DNA of 64,000 bases, taken from the NCBI RefSeq assembly GCF_029852145.1, contig NC_079971.1, forward strand, positions 7,867,697 through 7,931,696. The letters run 5' to 3'. The translations under genes and the position numbers were made by a program. Positions within the stretch are counted from its first letter, which is position 1, and each line of letters starts with the position of its first letter. Under the pieces are notes generated by a model, which saw only the letters and a list, made by a program, of their open reading frames with translations, ran no database searches and had not been told where the DNA came from. The DNA comes from Microplitis mediator. Taxonomy: Eukaryota; Arthropoda; Insecta; Hymenoptera; Braconidae. Shown piece by piece: positions 23,766-33,366 of this stretch.

Positions 23766-24059
23766 CAAATAACTTCTGCAATCGAAAATATTTTTCTGTT
23801 AAAAGTATTCTTTTCGCTCAGTGTAGGTCAAATATAGATTTGAAAAATATTTATAGTATAATTTTAATAGAAGGGATTATTCTTACTACACACAGTAAAT
23901 AAGGATTCGTGAAAGTATAAAAAAAAGCGAGTGTTAATTCAACACACTGCTATTATCTTACTTGACCAGCTTTAATCGATTGATTTTTTACCACAAAAAA
24001 ATATGATTCTAAAGTTAAAGAAAATTAAAAAATATATAGGTGCAATTTTTTTGAATATA

Positions 24060-25190
24060 TATATTTTGCACAACTCATGATGCGAAGCATCAGAGAGTGC
24101 TTTACGATCGAAAAATTGTTTTCGCCTCACGTCAACAATTTTTTTTTATAATTTGTCGTTTTTGAAAAAATCTAAAATTTGTTAGATGTCAGCTAACTTC
24201 AGTATCATAAAAAAATCTGATTTTATTCGAAAGTAACACTTTAAATGTTACTTCCAAATCATTACACAATAAATGTTAAAAATAGTCTCGACCATCACAT
24301 AAAATTCTTAGAAAATTTTTACTTTCAACATATACGTGTAATTTTTTTTTACACTCTCGATGTTAAAATAACATCCCTGATTAGAAATACGATTTGTGAC
24401 GACTAAAAACAATTATAAATTTCATCATCATTAATCGTCTTTAATACTCATAATTGTCATGGTTTTTCACATTTAATCGTCTCTCAGTGTTACAATTCTA
24501 CTCTTAACATCTCTACTCAAGGAAAGTGGCTACAACTCCACTCACTCACAATTTTACTCAGCCTCAACTCTACTCACAGTTTTTTTTACTCAGGTTCAAC
24601 TCTACTCAGTTATATCTTTACTCAGCTAAAACTCTACTCACAAAGAATGGCTATTTTATCGATAGGCTAAAATACGTGAGTAGAGTTGTAGCTGAGTAAA
24701 GATATAACTGAGTAGAGTTAAACCTGAGTAAAAAAACTGTGAGTAGAGTTGATGCTGAGTAAAGTTGTGAGTGAGTAGAATTGTAGCCACTTTCCTTGAG
24801 TAGAGATGTTGTGAGTAGAATTGTAACACTGCAGTCATGAATCGTTTTTAATCTTCATACTGGACCAGAAATTGCAATATTATTTTACGATTTGAGACGA
24901 TTCATGACGACTAAAAATTTAATCGTTTTTAATCGTCAATTGATGATTCATGGCGATTTTAAACGATTAAAACCTTTTTAATCGTCAGTAATCATATTTT
25001 TTAATCAGCGATAATACTGAAGTTATAATTTTTTGAATTTTTTCAAAACGATAAATTACAAAAAAAAAATTGCACCTAGTTTGTATAATTTTTTCCATGT
25101 GCATATTTTTAGTTTTTTTTTTCTCATTGATTCGTTGAAAAAAAAAAGTTCCAAAATTATTAATTGTCTGTTAGCTTCATGGTCATAAAA
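24060..25190. repeat. Repeat block with inverted flanks around a nested palindrome
   Basis: The left part has GATGCGAAGCATCAGAGAGTG (related to about 2095) and TTTATAATTTGTCGTTTTGAAAAA-type sequence; the right part near 25020-25070 has the inverse (AAAACGATAAATTAC). GACTAAAAACGATT/AATCGTTTTTAATCGTC units recur between 24395 and 25000. The right edge resembles 39660-39840. It probably comprises several insertions. Confidence 0.55.
24485..24831. repeat. Long palindrome of TACTCA/GAGTAG units
   Basis: CAGTGTTACAATTCTACTC at the left is matched exactly by GAGTAGAATTGTAACACTG at the right; the arms pair through almost the full length with a loop near 24645-24670. Each arm is itself built of ACTCAG...CAACTCTACTCA units of about 25-35 bp. 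Non-coding foldback element of 347 bp. Confidence 0.85.
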
Positions 25191-25395
25191 TAACACAGAA
25201 ACAAGTGCAAACCGTTCATTTTACACACGATATATATCGATTTTGACGAATCCTTTTTTACTGCGCAGTCTGAAAACAGGAACTGATTTTATTTAATCGA
25301 GAGAGTACATAGAAATAAAATATTAAATATATAAGTATATCTCTTTGAACAAACACTTCGATTATGTTTATATTTATTTATATTTATTATTTTAC

Positions 25396-25550
25396 CTTGT
25401 TCATGATGTACATGTAATCATATGGAATATATTCTGGTCTTTGTATTGTTTCTTCTTCCTCTTTAGTTAACATATAAGAATTAATCATACCCAAAACAAC
25501 AGATGGTAAAGCTACGAAGAATGTGAGATTCCTCCATAATTTTTCTGACT
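25396..25550 (-). CDS. COX6A: Cytochrome c oxidase subunit 6A, exon 2
   Basis: Encodes SEKLWRNLTFFVALPSVVLG, MINSYMLTKEEEE, then RPEYIPYDYMYIMNK. This is the single membrane-spanning helix of COX6A and its exit into the P-E-(Y/F)-x-P-Y-x-(Y/H)-(L/M) segment. It starts after a TTTTCAG acceptor, completing a Lys codon split with exon 1, and ends AACAAG/GTAAAA. COX6A is a nuclear-encoded regulatory subunit of mitochondrial complex IV. Confidence 0.93.
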
Positions 25551-26051
25551 CTGAAAATAAAATGAATATAAATGAGATTATGTTATTGGAAAAACTTTCA
25601 AGTGGCCGCCGGAGTGTTTAATTTTTTAAATGAATATTAACTGCATGTTAATGAAATAAATCATTTGGAATCAGATAAAACTTTTTAACTCACGTATAAA
25701 TTTTTTAAAATTAATTTCTATCTAATTTAGTTTATTTTAATATTATAAAATTTTTGATTTTGCTGCAGTCAATTTCATTTTAAGATATTATGTAATAGCT
25801 TTAGAAATAAAACTGTTGGATTCGTTGTTAAGATAATAATCAAATAGAAATATATATATAAATATATTTATTCGAAAGTGATATTGTAAAAAAATTTATT
25901 TTCTTGTTAATAATTAAATGTTAAAATTTATTTTAAAAATGTAAGAAAAATGTGCAATGTATTGATGTGTACTAAAAAAAAAAAAAAATGAAATATTAAA
26001 TTAAAATAAAGTGATAAATATATAATATAAAAATTTAGATAAATTATTTAC

Positions 26052-26151
26052 TCTCGACATTTTTTGGTCGGTGATAACCAGGCACAAATGACATATCAGT
26101 AACATAATTGCGAGCTAAAACACGGCCCGTAAACGCAAGTTTCGACGCCAT
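26052..26151 (-). CDS. COX6A: Cytochrome c oxidase subunit 6A, exon 1 (N-terminus)
   Basis: ATG at 26151 (minus) gives MASKLAFTGRVLARNYVTDM and continues to RPKNVE, with one base carried to exon 2 at a GA/GTAAAT donor. The basic, hydroxylated N-terminus lacking acidic residues fits a mitochondrial targeting presequence. Splicing of the three exons is consistent in phase throughout (100 + 155 + 108 nt). Upstream on the minus strand is a GC-richer 5' flank up to about 26230, likely the 5' UTR and core promoter, without a TATA box that I can see. Confidence 0.92.
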
Positions 26152-26404
26152 TTTTTCAACTGAGCTCCAGAACAAGAACACTCTGAACTGCGTAACTCAA
26201 TGGAAAAATAGGTAAATGAACGTAGGCGTAGAATTTGCGAGAGTGTATCGAATCATTCGATTCATACTTTGAGCCTTTCGATTAATCGATGTTGAAACGA
26301 GGCAGAATCCAGGGTGCGCTGTATGCTCTGTCACGATTCGTACGAGCGATTAAAGCGACACCGCGTAGAATGTAATATCTACGTTATTTCGCGGGATTAT
26401 TTAA

Positions 26405-26507
26405 ATATACAGCTTGGAGTGTTAGTGCTTGGTCAATTACAGTATCTTTTAGATTAGATCCAAAGACCAGGCATTAAAGTACTAATGCTCCAAGCTGTAT
26501 ATATATA
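26405..26507. repeat. Short inverted-repeat element (ATACAGCTTGGAG ends)
   Basis: ATACAGCTTGGAGTGTTAGT is matched inverted by ACTAATGCTCCAAGCTGTAT about 75 bp downstream; TGGTC/GACCA also pair further in. The CCAGGCATTAA string recurs in the 32361-32522 inverted repeat. Confidence 0.7.
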
Positions 26508-26523
26508 TAAATATATATATGTA

Positions 26524-27327
26524 TAGGGGAAGGGGGGGAGCAAAACGGGGTACCCCCAAAATTTTATAAACAAAAATTTATTATTTAAATGTTTTTTAAG
26601 CATTCTAAAATCACTTTTGTAAATATAATGGAGCATTGTTTTAATATTTTTTGTTAAACTTTTTCAAAAATCGAGTGTCAGTCGAAAAATGTTAATGGCT
26701 TTTGTTTTATGATAAAAACTAATAAAAAATTTTTTTTCTTCCTTTGCATCCAATAATTGTGTAAAATGTAATTTTTCTTTATGTAAATTACTTACAAAAA
26801 AATTAAATTTTATTTAATATGCAGAATTATTTTTTTTTATCTTTTTAAAGGGGTACCCACAGTAAAAAATTTTGTGTATTTGTGTCGAAAACGGTTTGTG
26901 TTAAAAATTGTATTGTGTTAAACTAACACAAAGTTTGTGTCACTTTTTTTTGTAACATAAAAAAAGTGTTGTACACTCTTTATTAACACATTTTGTGTGT
27001 TACTCTGGAATACTTTGCGCCCTCTTGTGGCGATATTTCAACATTATCTTTGTGTTAAAAAGGGGTTACACAAAGTTTGTGTCGAAATTTCAACACAAAT
27101 TTTGTGTCAACCGTTTTTAACACACAAACTGTGTTGATTTTACACAATATTTTTTACTGTGGCCCCATTTTGCCCGCAAAAGTAAAAATTTTTTTTTGTT
27201 TCAATGGCAGCTGAAATTTTTGTTTATTTACTTTGAATATCATTAAAAACAAAAAGATTTAACGTATTTGAGTCCTCGAAACCTTAGTATTTTCTTAAGT
27301 ACCCCGCTTCCCCCCCCCCTGCCCCTA
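26524..27327. repeat. TAGGGG...CCCCTA element, copy 1, with nested MITE
   Basis: Begins TAGGGGAAGGGGGGGAGC and ends with a C-rich run and GCCCCTA. Inside, GTACCCC motifs and AAAACGGGG pair with CCCCATTTTGCCC-type sequence. An inverted-orientation copy lies at 48085-48590 and shares long stretches, such as the TTTTTCGACTGACACTCG segment. A MITE at 26858-27161 interrupts this copy. Confidence 0.75.
26858..27161. repeat. MITE with CACAGTAAAAAAT ends, nested
   Basis: CACAGTAAAAAAT and ATTTTTTACTGTG are exact inverted ends. The interior is built of TTTGTGT / ACACAAA units. The related element at 48085-48590 lacks it at the matching site, so it is a later insertion. Confidence 0.85.
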
Positions 27328-27519
27328 CATATACCCACAACTCCTAATTCCGTTAAATATTCGTCAGACTTATGGTAATTTTTAAAATATTTGCTTTTTC
27401 TATGTATTGTATTTTATTATCGATCCAAGAAAAAAAAAAGGTGAGAATCGTAGGAAATTGAAAATCCTCTGGATATAGTACCCACAGCTTTTACTTCCAT
27501 TAAATATTTATAAGACTTA

Positions 27520-27611
27520 GAGCCAGTTTTTCAAACTGAGTTTATTTTTAATCCGGGTTTTAAATAATTTAAACCCGGATTAGCAATAAACTCGGTTTGG
27601 AAAACTGGCTC
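27520..27611. repeat. Palindromic MITE flanked by TTA
   Basis: GAGCCAGTTTTTCAAACTGA and its inverted, slightly diverged partner TTTGGAAAACTGGCTC bound a 92-bp palindrome with AATCCGGGTT/AACCCGGATT in the middle. TTA occurs on both sides. A neighbouring paralogous sequence at about 27345-27400 (AGACTTATGGTAAT) shows the uninserted site. A 3-bp TTA duplication is typical of PIF/Harbinger-type elements. Confidence 0.8.
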
Positions 27612-27783
27612 TTATGGTAATTAGATTGATTGAAAAAAAAAAAGTTGAAAGTAGTAGAATGAATTTGGCAAATGAATATTTCTAGTTATTTGTTGTCATA
27701 GTTACGGCCTTTATAGTAAATTAAAAAAATTAATTATATTTCCCTGGTGACCACGTCAAATTTTTTTTTAATTTCAATTTAAC

Positions 27784-28257
27784 ATGGAAGGATTGGATTC
27801 TAAAAGTCTTTCAATCATAAAAAAAACAAAAGTTATTACTATGTGGCAAGGGGGTCAAACAAAAGCGAGCATAAGGGAAGAAACCGGTTGCTCTGTCAAA
27901 TCTATAACTAAGTGGGTGAAAGATTTTTGTGAATTTGGAATGGCCGGTTTATTAGCCGATAAAAGAAAGACTAACAAAGGACCAAGGAAAACGACAGAGG
28001 CAGAAGACCAAGCCCTGTACGATGCTGCATTAGCTAACAATTTCGGCAATGCTAAAAAATATGCCGCAAAGTGCTCGTTGAATATAAGCGCAAAAACTGT
28101 TCAACGAAGGCTTCATGAAAAAGGTTTTATGAGCTGCAAAACATTGAAGAAAGTTTATCTCACCGATGACAACCGTAGAAAAAGGGTGGAGCACTGCAAG
28201 AAGTATACAGGGTGGAGTGACAAAGAATGGGATAAAGTCATTTGGTCAGATGAGACG
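27784..28257 (+). CDS. Tc1/mariner-type transposase, exon 1 (residues 1-158)
   Basis: ATG at 27784. Residues about 8-60 form a helix-turn-helix (IREETGCSVKSITKWVKDF) and about 70-130 a second DNA-binding region (NISAKTVQRRLHEKGF). KVIWSDET at the end carries the first catalytic Asp of the IS630-Tc1-mariner DDE domain. The exon ends GAGACG/GTAAAA in phase 0. With exons 28364-28754 and 28896-29080 the spliced product is 349 residues, the usual full length for Tc1-like transposases, with no stop or frameshift. The protein would bind terminal inverted repeats and cut and paste DNA at TA sites. I could not find convincing terminal inverted repeats in the flanks, so either they are diverged or the gene is stranded or domesticated. 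Confidence 0.85.
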
Positions 28258-28363
28258 GTAAAATAAATTAATACAATGATTTGCCTCATTATTTTTTTGT
28301 AGTACTAAGTAATAAGAATTAATTATATAACGAATAAAAAATTTCAACTTCTGCTATTTGTAG

Positions 28364-28754
28364 AGTTTCAAAACAACGACGGACAGCAGCGCGACAGTAT
28401 GGCAGAAAAAAAATAGCCGGACAGCACCCGAAAATGTTATACCGATTGCTCGATCAAATCAAGTATCGTCAAGATATTGGGGTTGTATGACGTCCAAAGG
28501 GTTGATGTCATTGGTAGAGCTCGATTTGCCTTTCAACTCCGAGAAGTATATAGATCTTTTGGAGAACACTATGTACCCGGCAGCAAGAACTGTTTTTCCA
28601 GTAGAGGATTACGAGACTATTATCTTTATGCAAGATAATAGTCCCGTACATACGGCTAGAATTGTTAATGAATGGTTTGAAGAGCACCCAGATATTGAGC
28701 TTTATCCACATCCACCGTCTTCACCTGATTTGAATCCTCTTGAAAATATTTGGG
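28364..28754 (+). CDS. Tc1/mariner-type transposase, exon 2 (residues 159-288)
   Basis: Follows a 106-bp intron with a CTATTTGTAG acceptor; the frame joins T/SFKTTTDSSATVWQKK, which aligns with the post-DET region of Tc1 transposases. It contains RYWGCMTSKG, the second catalytic Asp in IIFMQDNSPVHTAR, and PHPPSSPDLNPLENIW with the third acid, Glu. I count 35 residues between the second Asp and the Glu (DD35E), one more than the common DD34E of Tc1. Ends TTTGGG/GTAAAT in phase 1. Confidence 0.85.
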
Positions 28755-28895
28755 GTAAATATATATAAACAAAAACTATGACGAAATTTAAAAAATTATA
28801 AACAAACAAAAATTTAAAATTGGATTGCAATTAAAATTATTATTTTTCTAACTGATGATAAATATATATCTTTTTATTAATGATGATTGTTTTAG

Positions 28896-29080
28896 GATTG
28901 GTCAAGAAAAACTGCAACCCAACAGACAAGCTCAACAACAAAGACGATTTGTGCGATTACGCTACAATAGTCTGGAATCAATTAGCAGAGCGGCCAGATT
29001 ATTGTCAAAATATTGTTCATTCGATGAAAAAACGAATGTTAGACATCATAAATAATAACGGATATTGGATAAAATATTAA
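28896..29080 (+). CDS. Tc1/mariner-type transposase, exon 3 (C-terminus)
   Basis: Starts after a TTTTAG acceptor (intron 141 bp). The G/GA join gives Gly, then LVKKNCNPTDKLNNKDDLCD, WNQLAERPDYC, HSMKKRM and NNNGYWIKY before TAA. This matches the normal Tc1 C-terminal tail (K-x-x-x..W..I......L..SM..R....I...G.....Y). The intact tail argues that the two upstream gaps are real introns rather than damage. Another frame over this exon is a shadow. Confidence 0.8.
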
Positions 29081-29715
29081 TTTATAAAATTTCTTTGTAT
29101 CTGCTGAGTTCCGTTTCCATAAAATTCTAGACTGCTTTTGTTTTGATTTTTTTTTTTTTTTATTGAGATGAAAATACAATGGAAACTGAAATTTAAATAA
29201 CTGAGAATGGGTTGAATTTTGTCAAAATAAAAAAAAAAGATTTGACCGCAGTCAATTAAATATCTAATATTACTCATGTGAATTACAAATATTATTATTA
29301 TTGTTAGTAATATTCATTTAATTGGTACTATTTACGCTAATACAATTGTTTTTATTAACAGTAGTCATTTTTGGCGATACTGTAAATTCAGTTATTATTT
29401 TAATTAACAGTTCGCGTAGTCTCTAATTGATTTTTTAATCCAAGTGAATATGGTTCTAGACCAATTGAATCAAGAAGTAAACTAACAGCAGTAGAAAATG
29501 CATCAACTTGTTTTCAATATTCTGTTTCTAATGTCGGTAGTGCGGCAGTAATTACTGCAGTAATATTTACTAATATTTTTTTCCGTGTAATCCTAACGAG
29601 TAAATAATATATTAATAATAATTAATACACCAATTTTTTACATATAGTGAAACCTAAATTTACAATTAACCTTCTCAATAAGACAATTTATAGATAAATT
29701 GAGAAAAATATAGAT

Positions 29716-29760
29716 ATCCCGAACTGGGAATCAAACCCAGATACCCAGACCATGCCAGTA
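29716..29760 (-). repeat. tRNA-derived (SINE-like) fragment
   Basis: The minus strand reads CTGGGTTTGATTCCCAG, a perfect 5-bp T-arm with a 7-base loop that matches a pol III B box, preceded by TGGCATGGTCTGGGTAT. No complete cloverleaf or acceptor stem is present, so it is probably a SINE fragment or dead tRNA. Confidence 0.45.
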
Positions 29761-29969
29761 TAAATTATATAAACGATTATTGAATTATTCAACTATTATA
29801 AACAGTTTAGAGTTTGATTAATTTCGAAATAAATACAGGCAGTCACCAAAAAAGTTTTCAAAAAGTTGAAAATTATTTCAAATCTATAAAAATTAAATAA
29901 ATTATCTAGTAGAATGGTGTTAATTCCATTTAGTTGCTCTAAAACTATCTTCTTTCAAATTTACTTAGT

Positions 29970-30200
29970 AATGGAGTACTTAAAGCTCAATAACTTTTTA
30001 ATCGTTAGGATTACGAAAAAACTATTTCAATACTTTTTTGTAGAGAATTAAATTTCCTACAAGAACGATTGATAGAAAATATAGAAAAAAAATTTCTTCG
30101 TAGTTTTACCGCATGAAAACAAAAAAAAAATTTTTTACGTGTTATTTAAATGACAAAATACAACTTTATTGAGCTTCGTGGAGAATTGAGATATAAAGCT
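29970..30200. repeat. Diverged relative of the 245-1269 foldback arm
   Basis: Shares, in the orientation of the right arm, CTTAAAGCTCAATAACTTTT-like sequence, TTTTTTGTAGAG...AATTTCCTACAA and GTGTTATTTAAATGACAAAA. Only a single arm is present. Decayed copy. Confidence 0.55.
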
Positions 30201-30599
30201 GCGCTTTAGAGGAAATTTTTTTTATACCTTAGAAAAGCTTTTGGAATGATAGCCAAGAGACTTTTTTTTTTTGGACCACTCCAATGTATATGTCTTAATA
30301 TTATATTATATTCTATTCTATTTCATTTTAGTACATTACATTTTTGGGAATTTCCAAACGATTTACTGAATTAGGGCCTGGTCACTTAAGTAACTCTAGA
30401 ATTTTTTATTCTCTAAGATCATAAAATTCTAAGATCTTGGGAAAAACACACAGTCTGGGAAACTTACTTTCTCCAAGTCTGTCATTTTATTTAAATAATA
30501 GAATTGGTATAAATTGTAAGCTCTTTATTTTGTAAACCTAAAATCCTTATAAATACTTCAATTGTTATAATATTATGGAAACTCTCGTACCTAAGTTAG

Positions 30600-30865
30600 A
30601 AAATAGTTGAGCCGATTAGAGACCCCAATAAAACTGGGACACTAAAGTCGGCAAAAAGGCAAGTCGTCCCGTATCGTAAAACATCATATACGATGGGAGG
30701 AACCGTTCATCACGTCGGGTAGCCGTACAGCTGCAGAGTGGACGAAGCCAGTGGTTAAGAGGAAACTCGATCCTGCTGGAGGGAGTCGCTCACGTGACGT
30801 CCGGTGGGCCAGCCTCTAGGATGGGCCCAATCCCCCACTCAAAACCATCCGCGTGGACTTACCGT
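30600..30865. other. GC-rich patch of unknown origin
   Basis: About 265 bp with much higher G+C than the surroundings and no ORF of note in either strand. It contains GATGGGCCCAATCCCCCACTC and AAGTCGTCCCGTATCG. The composition suggests a piece of a retroelement UTR or other transposon, but I cannot assign it. Confidence 0.4.
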
Positions 30866-31524
30866 AGTTTTAAGTTATGCTAGGGTAGAAGAATCTTGTA
30901 AGTTGAATCGAAAAGACGCAACTTGTAGACTTGACGAAAAGAATATAAACTCCCTGATTAGAAAAAATGTTTTGGAATGATTCAAAACAATTTGAAATGA
31001 TTTAATATAATATACACCAAGTTGGCCGTAAAAATTGTCGTTTCCATAAGTTGACAGCAACTGGTCGCCAACTTTCTGGGAAAGTTGGTAGCAGGAGTTG
31101 GCAGTCCATTAGTTGACGTAAAATTGCCTTACATTTTCAGCAGCAGTAGATTGTCGCCAGTTTGCTGCCACCTTGGCTATCAGAGTATACGTTTCGCGAT
31201 TCCGGCTATGCGCTGTATACTTATCTTACGTCGTATAGCTCGCCTAGTCAATTCAGCTATACAGAGGTTCCTCACAGTGGATCATCAAAATGATGATCGT
31301 ATCCTTATTTTAAGAGTTGTATGAATCTCTGACCCTAGTATCCTACAGATAATACTTACAAATAACCACCTAAATAGCCAATTTACAGCTATACGAATCC
31401 TCACGCTGCCAAAATAGTTACTTATATCAATGAAACTACATCCCTATCCAAAACATCCCATAGAATCCATTAGAATGAGTCAAAAGCCGCTTAAAAACCA
31501 ATACAAGTCTATATATTTGAAATT

Positions 31525-31800
31525 ATAACCCGGAGCCCGGTTGTCAATATGGGGAATTTTAACATTCAAATAGTAAAGTTTATAATACGTGTCGTCTATT
31601 TTCTAAGTATCAGTTACGATTTAAAAAGTTCAAATAGTAATTTTTCTTACATAGACAATAAATTTTCATACTTATCCTGTAATTATTCACGTTTGAATCA
31701 TAAACGAAAAAATTACTATTTAGAATGATGGTATTTACTGATCACTTTATCATTATATTACTTGTCATTCTCAATTTATATAGTTCATTTTTTTCCGTGT
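31525..31800 (-). repeat. Dispersed repeat, copy 2 (inverse of 21957-22253)
   Basis: Starts ATAACCCGGAGCCCGG and ends GTTCATTTTTTTCCGTGT, the reverse complement of the copy in the COX6A intron, with matching internal blocks around 31715-31745. Confidence 0.7.
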
Positions 31801-31830
31801 ATAGACTATTAAATGAACACGCGAGCATTC

Positions 31831-32039
31831 TTAAGGCTCGGTCGTACCTAACGAAATCCTAGATTTAAGAATTCTTATTACCTTTTGAATATTTATGGGA
31901 CTCGGAAGATGAAAATCTTTCAAGGAAGTTCGTCTTCTGCTTTTAGTCGGAAGCTAAGAAAATTGCTGTTATGATAATTATTTAATAAATAATTAGAATT
32001 CTTAAATTCAAGATTTCGTTAGGTACAGCTCAGCCTTAA
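31831..32039. repeat. TTAA-flanked MITE 1
   Basis: TTAAGGCTCGGTCGTACCTA...AGGTACAGCTCAGCCTTAA: inverted ends with TTAA on both sides. The arms also share CTAGATTTAAGAATTCTTATTA and its inverse. TTAA target duplication is characteristic of piggyBac-type elements. Confidence 0.8.
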
Positions 32040-32244
32040 GGCTGGGCCGTACTAAACGAATTTTTGAATTTTATTTTTCTTTTAATTTATAAATCAATTG
32101 TTACTACAGAAATTTTTATAGCTTCCGAAAAAATGTGTAAGACAAACTTTTTCGGAAGGTTTTCATCACTCGAGTGACGTAATTATTCTAAACGTAATTA
32201 GAAAAGTAAAATTCGAAAATTCGGTTAGTACTGCCTACCCTTAA
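32036..32244. repeat. TTAA-flanked MITE 2, abutting MITE 1
   Basis: TTAAGGCTGGGCCGTACTAA...TTAGTACTGCCTACCCTTAA, a diverged member of the same family. It shares the TTAA at 32036-32039 with MITE 1. Confidence 0.8.
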
Positions 32245-32360
32245 ATAAGGTAACCAAATTGTGATTCTCATGATACGTCATTTGAAGCTACACTGGACGA
32301 TCAAGATCATTATGACAATATTTTTCTCTCCGTGTAACTTTTTTTTTGTTTGTGCCTTTG

Positions 32361-32522
32361 TACACTCGTTGTCATTAATGCCTGGTCCCCTGCATTATGG
32401 AGAGTATATAGTCTCCATAACCAGAGCCTTACGAGTTCGGTCTCCTGTATATATAGTCTCCATACCCTGCATGGCTAAGATTCTGTAGTCTGGGGGACCA
32501 GGCATTAATGACAACGAGTGTA
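32361..32522. repeat. Inverted-repeat element with TACACTCGTTGTC ends
   Basis: TACACTCGTTGTCATTAATG and CATTAATGACAACGAGTGTA are exact inverted ends, continuing through CCTGGTCCCC/GGGGACCAGG. ATATAGTCTCCATA occurs twice in the loop. Confidence 0.85.
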
Positions 32523-32987
32523 GGCTGGCTTCGTAAATCATATCCATTGGCCATCTAGGGTTCAGGTTTGTAAGTTGTCCTTTCCTATAGGATGGTAATA
32601 TAGTTTTAGTTTTCCTCTGCAAGTAAATTGCTAAGGTATTTACCGTATTTACAAACAGTTCCAAAACAGATGGTTTTTCGATACAACCCCTGATAGCCAG
32701 ACTTTCTGATCAGAAAGTTGGTGCCAATTAGTTGTGATCAAGTTGACGACAAGTTGTCGACAACTTTCAGCTTTTGTAGCTGTTGACTACAAGTTGTTAC
32801 AAACTTTCCTAAAAAGTTGGCGACAATCTACTGCTGCAACCTGTTGCCAAATTTCTGAGAAAATTGAAGGCAACATTCCGTCAACTAATGCCAACTTTTG
32901 CCACCAACTTTCTCAGAAAGTTGCGATCCACTAATGGAAAGGCCAATTTTTGCGACCAACTTGACTATCAAGATAAAAGTTGACATT

Positions 32988-33366
32988 CCTAAATAGCACA
33001 CTTGACTTTATGACATCTATAAGATAGAAGTTTTGAGGCTGTTGTTTGACTTATCGATAAAGCACCAAAATGTTGACAAATCAATCAGAAATTCATGTCA
33101 CCGTAAAAATACCTGCTTAAAAAACTTGACACAAGTGACGACAAAAAGTAAATTGCAAATAATGGTAAAATGAGTCATCTAAACAATTTTTTAATTAAAA
33201 TGACTTTTTTAGGGCGGAAAAAAAACACAAATTTCCTATGACTTCTAGGACCAACATCTGTATGTCTCTTTTAAATAAAAAAAAACTTGACTTTGAGACA
33301 AAAAAATATATTTGTCTTGTCTTTTTAAAAGACATCTTAAAGTTGTTCTGTGTTACTTGGGTTAGG
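32988..33366 (+). repeat. MITE pair, copy A
   Basis: CCTAAATAGCACACTTGAC... to ...TTACTTGGGTTAGG. An inverse-orientation copy of about the same length is at 38012-38401; shared blocks include GACAAGTGACGACAAAAAGTAAATT-like and GTCTTTTTAAAAGACATCTT sequence. The short ends ACCYAAGTAGC pair as inverted repeats. Confidence 0.75.

Larger units (their letters stand above)
21715..25395 (-). other. COX6A intron 2 (3.7 kb), repeat-filled
   Basis: Donor CAAG/GTAAAA and acceptor AACTAG on the minus strand. It holds a dispersed repeat, an inverted-repeat element broken by a candidate solo LTR, an LTR-related fragment, and a palindrome nested in another repeat. No exon-like coding sequence is seen. Confidence 0.85.
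31017..32968. repeat. Large decayed foldback element with later insertions
   Basis: The left arm (about 31017-31160) matches the inverted right arm (about 32800-32968): CAAGTTGG.CG.AAAAATTG at the outer ends and GCAGCAGTAGATTGTCGCCA (31139) against its reverse complement at 32818. Both arms are rich in AAGTTGNCGACAA units. The interior contains a dispersed repeat (31525-31800), two TTAA-flanked MITEs and an inverted-repeat element. Confidence 0.7.

Noticed and set aside
24485..24831. CRISPR-like array because of evenly spaced short repeats
   Set aside because: The units form one palindrome with diverged spacing in eukaryotic DNA; there are no unique spacers and no cas genes.
28258..28363. 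Reading the transposase as three broken pieces (pseudogene)
   Set aside because: Both gaps have GT-AG ends and restore frame and conserved motifs exactly, so introns are the better explanation.
32261..32664. Opposing ORFs with shared LHSLSLMPGP-type peptides
   Set aside because: They are translations of the inverted-repeat element 32361-32522 in both directions.
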